64,000 nt of DNA from DATAZK01 sp963731205. Its GTDB lineage: Bacteria; Actinomycetota; Actinomycetes; Frankiales; Frankiaceae. Below, piece by piece: positions 23,008 to 30,883 of the stretch. The translations under genes and the position numbers were made by a program. The DNA is taken from positions 992,001 through 1,056,000 of the forward strand of contig CAVSUJ010000001.1 of the NCBI GenBank assembly GCA_963731205.1. Direction: 5' to 3'. The notes beneath the pieces are model-generated. The model searched no databases. It saw only the letters and a list, made by a program, of their open reading frames with translations, and had not been told where the DNA came from. The first letter of the stretch is position 1; every line of letters starts with the position of its first letter.

Positions 23008-25122
23008 TCACGAGGTACCGCCCTGGGCCATGGGGTTCGTCGAGGACGTATCGACAGATGGGGCCGGATCGGGAGTCACTGCCGCCGGGTCAGTGGCCGG
23101 GTCCATGGAGGGGCTCGGGTCGGGAGTGGGCGCGGACGTGTCAGCCGGTGCCGGGTCGGTGGGATTGACCGTGGGACCGGTGGTCGGATCGGTCGTGGGA
23201 TCGGTGGTGGGATCGGTCGTGGGTGCCGCTGTCGGGGTCAGCACCGGGGTCGGCGTCGCCGAAGTCGACGGGTCGGACCAGCTGCCGCCGGCCCACGAGG
23301 AGCCGGCCCACGACGAACCCGCCCACGAGGAACCCGCCCACGACGAACCCGCCCAACTGGAACCCGCCCACGAGGAACCGGCCCACGACGAACCCGCCCA
23401 GCTCGAGCCCGCCCACGAAGACCCGGTCCAGACCGAGCCGTTCCAGGTCCCCATCGCCCAGGCGGTCTGGCTCTCCTCGGCAGCAGCCACGGCGGCCGCG
23501 TCGAATGCCTGACCGAAGATGTCCTGCTCACCCGTCAGCGGCACGCCGTCGAGGGTCACGATGTGGGTGCCGCGCGAGGCGTTCAGCGAGCCGCCGCCGG
23601 TGGAGGCCGGGAAGTTCTGCACGGTGGCGCTGCCGGCATGCGAGAGCAGCGCCCGGTAGACGCTGATCAGGCCGCTGCCCTCGTCCTGTGGTCCGGCGCC
23701 GCTCACGCCCCGGGCCGTGTGCATGAGCAGACCCTTGACCTGGTCCGGGGTGAGGTACGGGCGCGCCGAGAGCAGCAGCGCTGCGGCGCCGCTGACCATG
23801 GCGGTGGACTGCGAGGTGCCGCTGCCGCGGATCAGGCGCGACCCGACTCCGGCGGCGTCCCCGTAGGCCGTTGCGACCTCGGAACCGGGAGCCAGCAGGC
23901 TCGCGATGTGCACGCCGGGAGCCAGCACGTCGGGATTGCGGACCCCGTCGCCCCGGCTGGAGAAGGTGGGCACCGTGTCGCTGGACGGAGAGGTGGAGAA
24001 GTCGGTGTCCGCCGCTGCGACCGCGATCAGGTACGGGTCGATGGCGGGGTCGGACAGGTGGCCGGTGCTGGTGCCGTCATTGCCGGCGGCAGCGACGACG
24101 ACGATCCCGTTGCGCCAGGCCACCTCGGCGGCGTGGGCCAGCGGGTCGATGGTCGCGGACTGCGAGGAGTCGGTGCCGTAGCTGAGGTTCAGCACCCGGA
24201 TGTTCAGTCCGCCGGCTGCTCCATCGGGGTCGTGGGCGTGCTGGACGACCCAGTCGATCCCGGCCAGCACCTGCGAAACGTCGGTGACGCCATTGCCGTC
24301 GCCCACCTTGACGTTGACCAGCCGCGAGCCGGGCGCGACGCCCTCGACGCTGGAGGAGCCGGCGTACAGCGGGTTGCCGCTCACGCCCACGTCCGAGGCG
24401 GCGATGATGCCGGCCATGTGGGTGCCGTGGCCGTTGTTGTCGACGTAGCGACGGTCGGGGTCCTGCGACTCGAAGGACAGGTCGGGGCCGTTGATGACCT
24501 TGCCCGGGCTCGTGAGGCCCTGGACCGGGGCAATGCCGGTGTCGATGAGTGCGACGTCGACCCCGCGGCCGGTGCCGTAGCGCCAAGCCTGGCGCGCCTG
24601 GATCGCGTCCTCGGCGGCCGACAGGGTGACCGTGTTGACGGTGCTGGTCGGCGGGAGGGCGCTGGTGGCACCGCTGAGCGGGGCGGTCTCGGCGAGCGGT
24701 GCGGCCAGTGACGTCTGGGACGCGCTCGAGGACAGGGGCGCCGCAGGTGAAGCTGTCGAGGTGTCGAGCTGCGGCTCGTCGTCGCCCCAGCCCTCCGAGC
24801 GACTGCTCATTCTGACGTCCGCGCTGACCGAGAGCACGCCCGCGGCGGTGCGCAGGCCGGCGGCAGGGACGCCGTCGACGACGAGGGTGTCGAGGTCGGG
24901 AAGGCTGCGCTCGACGGCCCCACCGCCCGCCAGCACCTCGGACGCGACCTCACTGGTCTTGCCGTGCTCGGTGATGACGACGAGCGAGCCGGTCGTGGCG
25001 GTCGTGGCAGACGTCGGCGTCGACCCCGCCGTGGCGGCGCCGGCCGCGCCGGCAGTGCCGGTGACCAGTGCAGCTGCCGCGATAAAGGCCGCGGCAAAGC
25101 GGGGAACGGTGTTGGCGGTCAC
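23008..25122 (-). CDS. Secreted subtilisin-like serine protease with WAGSS repeats
   Basis: A 704-residue S8 peptidase. GTG 25122 gives a signal peptide (VTANTVPRFAAAFIAAAALV, then small residues); the frame is open to 25194. A propeptide-like region (to about 170) precedes the catalytic triad: Asp in A-L-I-D-T-G (about 190), His in N-G-H-G-T-H-M-A-G (about 232) and Ser in G-S-G-T-S-Q-S-T-A-M (about 437), with N-L-S-Y-G and A-A-A-G-N-D-G between. The C-terminus holds ten W-A-G-S-S-type pentapeptides and a Thr/Pro/Asp tail (T-T-D-P repeats), suggesting wall association or secretion without a membrane anchor. No sortase motif is visible. Confidence 0.9.
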   Translation of the reverse strand: MTANTVPRFAAAFIAAAALVTGTAGAAGAATAGSTPTSATTATTGSLVVITEHGKTSEVASEVLAGGGAVERSLPDLDTLVVDGVPAAGLRTAAGVLSVSADVRMSSRSEGWGDDEPQLDTSTASPAAPLSSSASQTSLAAPLAETAPLSGATSALPPTSTVNTVTLSAAEDAIQARQAWRYGTGRGVDVALIDTGIAPVQGLTSPGKVINGPDLSFESQDPDRRYVDNNGHGTHMAGIIAASDVGVSGNPLYAGSSSVEGVAPGSRLVNVKVGDGNGVTDVSQVLAGIDWVVQHAHDPDGAAGGLNIRVLNLSYGTDSSQSATIDPLAHAAEVAWRNGIVVVAAAGNDGTSTGHLSDPAIDPYLIAVAAADTDFSTSPSSDTVPTFSSRGDGVRNPDVLAPGVHIASLLAPGSEVATAYGDAAGVGSRLIRGSGTSQSTAMVSGAAALLLSARPYLTPDQVKGLLMHTARGVSGAGPQDEGSGLISVYRALLSHAGSATVQNFPASTGGGSLNASRGTHIVTLDGVPLTGEQDIFGQAFDAAAVAAAEESQTAWAMGTWNGSVWTGSSWAGSSWAGSSWAGSSWAGSSWAGSSWAGSSWAGSSWAGSSWAGGSWSDPSTSATPTPVLTPTAAPTTDPTTDPTTDPTTGPTVNPTDPAPADTSAPTPDPSPSMDPATDPAAVTPDPAPSVDTSSTNPMAQGGTS
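23281..23430 (-). repeat. Ten tandem 15-bp units encoding W-A-G-S-S
   Basis: Reading in the gene direction the units are WTGSS, eight WAGSS and WAGGS. Third-base variation makes a 45-bp higher-order unit: two consecutive blocks of three units share the same order of variants, pointing to expansion by duplication of triplets as well as of single units. The lowest unit is 23281-23295, the highest 23416-23430. Confidence 0.9.
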
Positions 25123-25196
25123 GAGGAACCTCTCGCGTCGTTCAGGGCACGCCACTGCTTTCTGGCAGCGCGCATGCGTCGTTCCCCCGGACACTT

Positions 25197-25227
25197 ACAG
25201 TATTCATACGTGCGCGGGATGTGACAA
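25197..25227 (-). promoter_or_regulatory. Putative promoter of the subtilase gene
   Basis: On the minus strand TTGTCA (25227-25222) and TACTGT (25202-25197) are separated by 19 bp and lie about 75 bp upstream of GTG 25122. Both hexamers resemble the housekeeping consensus, with a slightly long spacer. Confidence 0.4.
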
Positions 25228-25317
25228 GTCGGATTCGAGCCGCGCCCAGCAGACTCACAGGCCGTGTCCAGCCACAAGTCGAGTCTGAGTTGCGACACTT
25301 GCCCGGTGACACGTCCC

Positions 25318-26349
25318 ATGAATGACGCAAACCCCGGCCAGTCACTTCCGATCGCCAAGACCCTGGAGCAGGTGCTCTTCGAGGTCAAGCGCGTCGTCGT
25401 CGGCCAGGATCGGATGGTCGAGCGGATGCTGGTGTGCCTGCTCGCTCGCGGCCACTGCCTGCTGGAAGGCGTACCGGGAATCGCCAAAACGCTGTCGGTG
25501 TCCACGCTGGCGCGCGCCATCGGCGGCACGTTCACACGGCTGCAGTTCACTCCGGACCTGGTCCCGAGTGATGTCGTCGGCACGCGCGTCTATCGGATGG
25601 GCAGAGAACAATTTGACGTGGAGTTGGGCCCGGTTTTTGCCAACCTCGTGTTGGCCGACGAGATCAACCGGGCGCCCGCCAAGGTGCAGTCGGCGCTCCT
25701 CGAGGTGATGGCCGAACAGCAGGTCACGCTGGGCGGCACCAGCTATCAGGTGCCCTCCCCCTTCCTCGTGCTCGCGACCCAGAACCCCATCGAATCCGAG
25801 GGCGTCTACCCGCTGCCCGAGGCGCAACGTGACCGATTTCTCATGCGGGTCTCGGTGCCGTATCCCACCGCGTCCGACGAGCTCGAAATCGTGCGCCGGA
25901 TGGGCTCGCACCCACCGCAGGCCTCGCAGGTCCTCTCGCTCGCCGAGTTGGCCGCGCTGCAGGAGGCCACGCTCGAGGTTTTCGTGCACCACGCCGTCGC
26001 CGAGTACGCCGTGCGCCTGGTGCTGGCCACCCGTGAGCCGGTGCGCTTCGGCGTGCCCGACATCGCCGGGATGCTCGCCTACGGGGCCTCTCCGCGTGGC
26101 AGCCTCGGCCTGATCGCCGCCGCCCGCGGTCTCGCGCTGCTGCGCGGGCGCGACTACGTGATCCCCACTGATGTCTCCGACGTGGCCCCCGAGGTGCTTC
26201 CCCACCGTCTGGTGCTGTCCTACGAAGCGCTGGCCGACGGCGTCGCTCCGGAGTCGGTCATCGAGCGGGTGCTCGCTGCCACCCCGCAGCCGGTCGTCAC
26301 CCCGAGCCAGTACGCCGGACAGTTCACCGGTCAGGGGCAGCCGGCGTGA
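25318..26349 (+). CDS. moxR: MoxR-family AAA+ ATPase
   Basis: A 343-residue AAA+ ATPase of the MoxR class, chaperones that act with VWA proteins on metal-centre or envelope complexes. The nucleotide site is a MoxR-type P-loop (L-E-G-V-P-G-I-A-K-T, about residue 50), Walker B is V-L-A-D-E-I-N-R-A, and sensor 1 is L-A-T-Q-N-P-I-E. ATG 25318 is chosen; in-frame GTG 25306 is just upstream and equally possible. It is the first gene of a moxR-DUF58-VWA-crtB operon with overlapping starts and stops, divergent from the subtilase. The client is unknown. Confidence 0.9.
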   Translation: MNDANPGQSLPIAKTLEQVLFEVKRVVVGQDRMVERMLVCLLARGHCLLEGVPGIAKTLSVSTLARAIGGTFTRLQFTPDLVPSDVVGTRVYRMGREQFDVELGPVFANLVLADEINRAPAKVQSALLEVMAEQQVTLGGTSYQVPSPFLVLATQNPIESEGVYPLPEAQRDRFLMRVSVPYPTASDELEIVRRMGSHPPQASQVLSLAELAALQEATLEVFVHHAVAEYAVRLVLATREPVRFGVPDIAGMLAYGASPRGSLGLIAAARGLALLRGRDYVIPTDVSDVAPEVLPHRLVLSYEALADGVAPESVIERVLAATPQPVVTPSQYAGQFTGQGQPA

Positions 26350-27365
26350 CGGTTCCTCCTCACCGGGTGCACCCGACGCGGCGCTCCGGCGGCGTGCTCC
26401 GGCGAGCGCCCGGCACCCCTCGAGCGCCCCACGAGGCGCCCGAGGACATCGATGCGCGGCTGCGCCGGCTGGAGCTGATGATCAGCCGCCGCCTCGAGGG
26501 GCTGCTGCACGGCGACCACCTGGGCCTGCTCCCGGGGCACGGCAGCGAGCGGGCGGAGAGCCGCGAGTACCGCCTCGGCGACGACGTGCGCCGCATGGAC
26601 TGGGCCGTCACCGCACGGACGAACGTCCCGCACGTCAGCGACCTGATTGCCGACCGGGAGCTCACCACCTACGCGGTCGTCGACCTGACGGCCTCGATGC
26701 ACTTCGGTACGCACACGTGGGAGAAGCGCGATCTGGCGCTCGCCGCCACCACGGCCTTCGGCGTCCTGACGACCCGGCTCGGAAGCCGCTTCGGCCTCAC
26801 CGTCGTGCAGGGCACCGGACCCCGCACCGGGGTGACCGAGCTGCCGCCCCGGGGCGGACGAGATTCGCTGCGACACGCGCTGCGGGTGCTCGCGGCCGCG
26901 CCCCGGCCCACCGAGGGCGACCGCTCTCCCAAGGAGTCCGCGACCCAGCCGTTGAACACCGCCCTGGAGCAGCTCGGCCGCCGCGGGCTGCGCCGGGGCC
27001 TGGTGGTGGTCGTCTCCGACCTGCTGGGTGATCCGTCGACCTGGTCGCGTTCGATGCGTGCGCTCACCGGACGCCATCAGGTGCTCGTCGTGGAGATCCG
27101 TGACCCGCGTGAGATGACGCTCCCCTCCGTCGGCGTGCTGGCCCTGACCGATCCGGAAACCGGCGCCCAGCTCGAGGTCGACACCCGCTCGCCGGGCCTG
27201 CGCGAGCGCTTCGCCGAGGCGGCCAACGCCCAGCGCGCCGAGGTGGCCGTCGCCCTTCGGCAGGCGCGCGCCGGCCACCTCGTGCTGTCCACCGATTCCA
27301 ACTGGCTGCTCGACATCGCCCGTCATGTCGCTGCGGCCCGACGCTCCCGCGGGGCTGCCCGATGA
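26346..27365 (+). CDS. DUF58 domain protein
   Basis: A 339-residue cytoplasmic protein with the DUF58 signature Y-R-L-G-D-D-V-R-R-M-D-W (residues about 75-86), which marks the start of this VWA-like domain. A degenerate VWA core follows: V-V-D-L-T-A-S-M-H-F-G-T in place of D-x-S-x-S. DUF58 proteins almost always accompany MoxR ATPases. The GTG start overlaps the moxR stop by 4 bp, and the stop overlaps the next start by 4 bp. It likely links the ATPase to its substrate. Confidence 0.88.
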   Translation: MTVPPHRVHPTRRSGGVLRRAPGTPRAPHEAPEDIDARLRRLELMISRRLEGLLHGDHLGLLPGHGSERAESREYRLGDDVRRMDWAVTARTNVPHVSDLIADRELTTYAVVDLTASMHFGTHTWEKRDLALAATTAFGVLTTRLGSRFGLTVVQGTGPRTGVTELPPRGGRDSLRHALRVLAAAPRPTEGDRSPKESATQPLNTALEQLGRRGLRRGLVVVVSDLLGDPSTWSRSMRALTGRHQVLVVEIRDPREMTLPSVGVLALTDPETGAQLEVDTRSPGLRERFAEAANAQRAEVAVALRQARAGHLVLSTDSNWLLDIARHVAAARRSRGAAR

Positions 27366-28318
27366 CCTATCTCGCCGCATCCCGCTTCTGGCTGCTGCTC
27401 GCCGTCGCTGCGCTGCTGGCCGGCTACGTCTTCGTCAGCCTGCGGCGCCGGCGTTACGCGGCCCGCTTCACCCAGCTGCCCTTGCTCGCGTCCGTCGCGC
27501 CGCGCCGTCCCACCTGGTACCGACGCCACATTCCCGCCGCCTTGATGCTGCTGGCCATGGTGGGCCTGGTCTTCAGCCTCGCGCGGCCGGCTGAGGACAA
27601 GAAGGTGCCCAAAGAGCGGGCGACGATCATGCTGGCCATTGATGTCTCCGAATCGATGGCCGCCACCGACGTGACCCCATCCCGGCTCGCGTCGGCCAAG
27701 ACCGGCGCGCTGGCCTTCGTGAACCAGTTGCCGGCGAAGCTCCAGCTGGGCCTGGTCGCCTTCTCAGGCACCGCGTCGGTGCTGGTGAATCCCACGACCG
27801 ACCGCTCGCAGGTGCAGAACGCCATCAACAACCTGCAGCTCGGACCGGGCACCGCCATCGGCGACGGTATCGAGGCCTCGCTGACCGCCATCGCCGACAG
27901 CGCGCGCACCCAGAGCGGCGACAAGTCGCCCCCGCCGGCCCGCATCGTGCTGCTGTCCGACGGTGAGACGACCAAGGGCACGCCTAACGAGACGGCAGTC
28001 GCCGCCGCGGTGGCGGCCAAGGTGCCCGTCAGCACGATCGCGTACGGGACCGAGAGCGGCACGCTGCTGATCCAGGGGCAGGAGGTACCGGTGCCGGTCA
28101 ACACCCAGGCGCTGCAGACGATCGCCTCCGACACCAACGGCGCGTACTACCGGGCCACCACCGGAGACGAGCTCAAACGCGTCTACCAGGGACTGGGCAG
28201 CTCGATCGGCTACAACGTCACGCATGAGGAGGTGGGCCGCTGGTTCACCGGGATCGCCCTGCTGCTCGCCCTGATCGGCGGCGGGCTCTCGGTGGTCTGG
28301 ACCTCCCGGCTCCCGTGA
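27362..28318 (+). CDS. BatA-like membrane VWA domain protein
   Basis: A 318-residue protein with two N-terminal membrane helices (residues about 9-27 and 58-76), a von Willebrand A domain and a C-terminal helix (about 295-313). The metal-site motif is intact: A-I-D-V-S-E-S-M (D-x-S-x-S), then Thr in G-P-G-T-A-I-G-D-G and Asp in L-L-S-D-G-E-T. This layout matches BatA-type proteins of MoxR operons, with the VWA domain facing outward between helices. It overlaps DUF58 upstream and crtB downstream by 4 bp each. Confidence 0.88.
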   Translation: MTYLAASRFWLLLAVAALLAGYVFVSLRRRRYAARFTQLPLLASVAPRRPTWYRRHIPAALMLLAMVGLVFSLARPAEDKKVPKERATIMLAIDVSESMAATDVTPSRLASAKTGALAFVNQLPAKLQLGLVAFSGTASVLVNPTTDRSQVQNAINNLQLGPGTAIGDGIEASLTAIADSARTQSGDKSPPPARIVLLSDGETTKGTPNETAVAAAVAAKVPVSTIAYGTESGTLLIQGQEVPVPVNTQALQTIASDTNGAYYRATTGDELKRVYQGLGSSIGYNVTHEEVGRWFTGIALLLALIGGGLSVVWTSRLP

Positions 28319-29244
28319 GTCGGCCCTCCGAGCCCTCCGGCCCTGACGGGGCTGAGGGTCCGGCTCCCGCGCTGCGGTCGGCGTACGACACCTGCCGCCG
28401 CCTGCACGCCTCGCACGGCCGGACGTACTACCTCGCCACCCGGCTGCTGCCGGCGTGGAAGCGGCCGTATGTCCACGCGTTGTACGGCTTTGCCCGCTAC
28501 GCCGATGAACTGGTCGACGGCCCCGATGGCTTCTCACCCGAAGCTGCCGCCTCGGCCCTGCGAGCCCTGGAAGACCAGTTGCAGAAAGCGCTGGCGGGAC
28601 AGTCGCCTTCGGAGACCGGTACCCGGGGGGATGTGCTTCGCGCCGTGGCGGACACCGCGGCCCGCTGGGAGCTGCCTGCCGCGTATTTCACGAGCTTCCT
28701 CGCCGCCATGCGGATGGATCTGTCGGTACGCGAATACGAGACCTGGGAGGACCTGCTCGGTTACGTCGAGGGATCGGCGGCCGTCATCGGCCTCATGATG
28801 CTGCCCGTCCTCGAACCGTCCTCGCGCACGGCGGAGGCCTACGCCCGCGACCTCGGCGTCGCGTTCCAGCTGGCGAACTTCCTGCGCGACGTCGGCGAGG
28901 ACCTGCGCCGCGGGCGGATCTACCTGCCTCAGGAGTCGCTACGCCTGTTCGGCGTCACCCGCGAGCGGCTGCTCACCGGCGTGGTCGACGGTCCGGTCCG
29001 CAGGCTGCTGGCCCACGAGATCGCCCGCTGCCGCGAGCTCTTCCGTTCGGCCGAGCCGGGCATCCGCCTGCTGCATCCGAGCTCACGCGACTGCATCCGT
29101 ACCGCCTACACCTTGTACGGCGAGATCCTCGACGCCATCGAAGCCGCCGACTACGAGGTGCTCGACCGTCGCGTCAGCGTGACGCTCCCCCGCCGGCTCG
29201 CGGTGGCCGGCCCGGCGCTGTGGCGAGCCGCCCGCGCCCGCTAG
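28315..29244 (+). CDS. crtB: Phytoene synthase
   Basis: A 309-residue squalene/phytoene synthase that joins two GGPP into phytoene. Both Asp-rich motifs are intact: D-E-L-V-D (about residue 63) and N-F-L-R-D-V-G-E-D (about 188). Also typical are Y-G-F-A-R-Y-A-D-E and the R-x-Y-L-P region (R-I-Y-L-P-Q-E-S). GTG 28315 overlaps the VWA gene stop (GTGA), so translation is coupled to the moxR operon rather than to crtI. Its last 71 bp lie antisense to the end of crtYd. It feeds crtI at 18.8 kb. Confidence 0.93.
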   Translation: MSRPSEPSGPDGAEGPAPALRSAYDTCRRLHASHGRTYYLATRLLPAWKRPYVHALYGFARYADELVDGPDGFSPEAAASALRALEDQLQKALAGQSPSETGTRGDVLRAVADTAARWELPAAYFTSFLAAMRMDLSVREYETWEDLLGYVEGSAAVIGLMMLPVLEPSSRTAEAYARDLGVAFQLANFLRDVGEDLRRGRIYLPQESLRLFGVTRERLLTGVVDGPVRRLLAHEIARCRELFRSAEPGIRLLHPSSRDCIRTAYTLYGEILDAIEAADYEVLDRRVSVTLPRRLAVAGPALWRAARAR

Positions 29245-29530
29245 TGCGCCCCCACCAGACCCACCACGACAGCGTCTGCAGCACAAGGGAGAACCCGAAG
29301 GCGAGATCCTCGACCGGCGCTCCTGCGATGCGCAGCCCGAGAATGGTCCCGGAGTCGTAGGTGACAACGTGGCGGTAGGTGAGCACGCCGTTGCTGATCA
29401 GCTGGAACACGATGATGATCGCGTACGCGACCCAGAACACCCGCCGCCGCACGAGCCGCGTGCGCAGCACCACGAGATCGAGCGCAAGCGCGAAAACAAG
29501 CCCGGCCACGGCCAGCCACGTATAGCTCAT
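29174..29530 (-). CDS. crtYd: Lycopene cyclase subunit CrtYd
   Basis: A 118-residue membrane protein with three hydrophobic helices (residues about 4-22, 31-50 and 76-95). The motif R-I-A-G-A-P-V-E-D-L-A-F-G matches the P-x-E-(E/D) motif of the lycopene cyclase domain family, the acidic pair being probably catalytic. The C-terminal tail is basic and low complexity and is antisense to the last 71 bp of crtB. The start overlaps the crtYc stop by 4 bp; the two half-size proteins form a heterodimeric cyclase in actinobacteria. Confidence 0.88.
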   Translation of the reverse strand: MSYTWLAVAGLVFALALDLVVLRTRLVRRRVFWVAYAIIIVFQLISNGVLTYRHVVTYDSGTILGLRIAGAPVEDLAFGFSLVLQTLSWWVWWGRTSGRGRLATAPGRPPRAGGGASR

Positions 29531-29901
29531 CGCACGGCCGCCTCGTCACGGCGCGACTGCTTGCCACCGACCTCGTCGAGGGAGTCCAGAGACCAGCCGG
29601 TCACCTTGCGGACCGCCTCCAGCGTCAGCACCGCGCACACCGGGACCACCACGAAGAAGAGCAACTCCTCCAGCGGTAGCCGTCCCGGCAGCAACACGCC
29701 TGACGTCTGGGCGCGGTCATAGGACCAGTGATGGCGCGCGATCGCGTAAACGTCCCAGCTGACGAAGACCACCAGCACGGGCGCGATGGTCAGCAGGAGC
29801 CGCCGCCATTGCTTACGCACCCGCAGTCGCAGGACGAATTCCAGAGGCACCGCCGCCAGCAGACATCCGGCAAGGACGAACAGGTACGTCAGGTGGCGCA
29901 C
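29527..29901 (-). CDS. crtYc: Lycopene cyclase subunit CrtYc
   Basis: A 124-residue membrane protein, the partner of CrtYd. Three helices (about 5-24, 34-54 and 79-97) and the motif G-R-L-P-L-E-E-L-L-F-F (P-L-E-E), the conserved acidic site of the family, are visible. The W-D-x-Y-A-I-x-x-x-H-W segment is also characteristic. GTG 29901 lies inside the end of thiE (13-bp overlap), so both subunits are translated from the thiE operon. Mono- versus bicyclic product cannot be read from sequence; related actinobacterial pairs do either. Confidence 0.88.
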   Translation of the reverse strand: MRHLTYLFVLAGCLLAAVPLEFVLRLRVRKQWRRLLLTIAPVLVVFVSWDVYAIARHHWSYDRAQTSGVLLPGRLPLEELLFFVVVPVCAVLTLEAVRKVTGWSLDSLDEVGGKQSRRDEAAVR

Positions 29902-30554
29902 AACCCGGCCGCCTCCTGGAGCCGCCGGGCCAGCTCGCCAGAAACCTCCGCCGGGTCGGGAGCGCCCGTGATGGCGCGGACCACGACTACCCGCCGAGCT
30001 CCGGTGGCGAGCACGTCATCGAGGGTCTGCGGTGCGACTCCCCCGGTGACGAACCATGGGCGGGCGCCGGGTGCGAACGGCGGCGCCAGAGCGACCGCGC
30101 GCTCGAGCAGCCCGAGGCCGACACCCGGGCGTCCTTGCTTCGTGGGCGTCTCCCATACCGGACCGACGCAGAAGTAGTCGATGTCGGGATCGACGACGGC
30201 GGCGGCGAGCTGGACCTCGTCGTGGGTGGAGAGGCCGATCAGCACCTCCGGACCGACGATCCGGCGGGCGAGAGCGGGCGGCAGATCGTCCTGGCCCAGG
30301 TGGAGCACGTCGACGGGGGCGAAGGCCGCGATGTCTGCCCGGTCGTTGGCGCTGACCAGGGCGGGTAGCCCGGCCCCGGCAGCAGACGTGGCGACCGCGC
30401 ACTCCCGAAGCCGGCGCAGCAACGCAATCTCTTCCCGCCACTCCAGGCCCTTGCGCCGCAGCTGGACCATGGCCACCCCTGCAGGCGCCATCGGCTCGGG
30501 CGTGCACAGGTACAGCTGAGCGGCGTGGAGCTTGGCCAGCCGCGCCTCGCGCAT
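29889..30554 (-). CDS. thiE: Thiamine-phosphate synthase family protein
   Basis: A 221-residue TIM-barrel protein of the ThiE family, which couples HMP-PP and thiazole phosphate. Matching motifs are V-D-V-L-H-L-G-Q-D-D-L-P, Y-F-C-V-G-P-V-W-E-T-P-T-K and the phosphate loop V-T-G-G-V-A-P near the C-terminus. The start shares one base with the stop of the Rv2175c-like gene, and the end overlaps crtYc by 13 bp. No thiamine riboswitch and no other thi gene are visible. A TenI-like paralog is possible, but the G-P-V-x-x-T-P-T-K motif favours ThiE. Confidence 0.85.
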   Translation of the reverse strand: MREARLAKLHAAQLYLCTPEPMAPAGVAMVQLRRKGLEWREEIALLRRLRECAVATSAAGAGLPALVSANDRADIAAFAPVDVLHLGQDDLPPALARRIVGPEVLIGLSTHDEVQLAAAVVDPDIDYFCVGPVWETPTKQGRPGVGLGLLERAVALAPPFAPGARPWFVTGGVAPQTLDDVLATGARRVVVVRAITGAPDPAEVSGELARRLQEAAGLCAT

Positions 30555-30877
30555 CAGAACGCCAGCGCCTGGGCCCGGCGGTGTACTTCCCGGCTCCGGT
30601 TGCCGGTCAGGGCGTCCACCGGGGTGCCCGGCAGGCTGGGGTCTTCGGCGAACAGCCAGCGCATCGCTTCGGTGTCCTCGAAGCCGGCATCGAGCAGCAG
30701 GGTCAGCAGGCCGGGGAGGCCTTTGAGCACCTGACCGTCAGCGATGAATGCGGCGGGGACGTAGAGCACACCGTCGCGCCGCTCGGCGAGCAGCTTGTGA
30801 TCACGGATCAGCTGTCGGACGCGGGTGACCGGGATATCGAGCCGTTCGGCGACATCGGGGAGAGCTAGCCATTCCAC
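30554..30877 (-). CDS. Rv2175c-like DNA-binding protein
   Basis: A 107-residue protein opening with W-L-A-L-P-D-V-A-E-R-L and a helix-turn-helix R-V-R-Q-L-I-R-D-H-K-L-L, then a C-terminal helical domain (VLKGLPGLLTLLLDAGFEDT). This is the layout of Rv2175c of M. tuberculosis, a DNA-binding substrate of kinase PknL. A PASTA kinase of that type begins 1.1 kb away, on the opposite strand. The gene sits 6 bp after the 2-hydroxyacid dehydrogenase and just before thiE, in one operon with crtYc and crtYd. A role as the operon's own regulator is conceivable but unproven. Confidence 0.82.
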   Translation of the reverse strand: MEWLALPDVAERLDIPVTRVRQLIRDHKLLAERRDGVLYVPAAFIADGQVLKGLPGLLTLLLDAGFEDTEAMRWLFAEDPSLPGTPVDALTGNRSREVHRRAQALAF

Positions 30878-30883
30878 GGTCAG

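Noticed and set aside
23200..23510. Plus-strand frame with P-A-H-E-E/P-A-H-D-E pentapeptides
   Set aside because: It is the complement of the WAGSS repeat; the minus-strand protein has a signal peptide and catalytic triad, so the minus strand is coding.
29889..30554. Thiamine riboswitch for thiE
   Set aside because: The gene starts inside the end of the preceding gene, so there is no leader, and no THI-box sequence was seen upstream of the operon.
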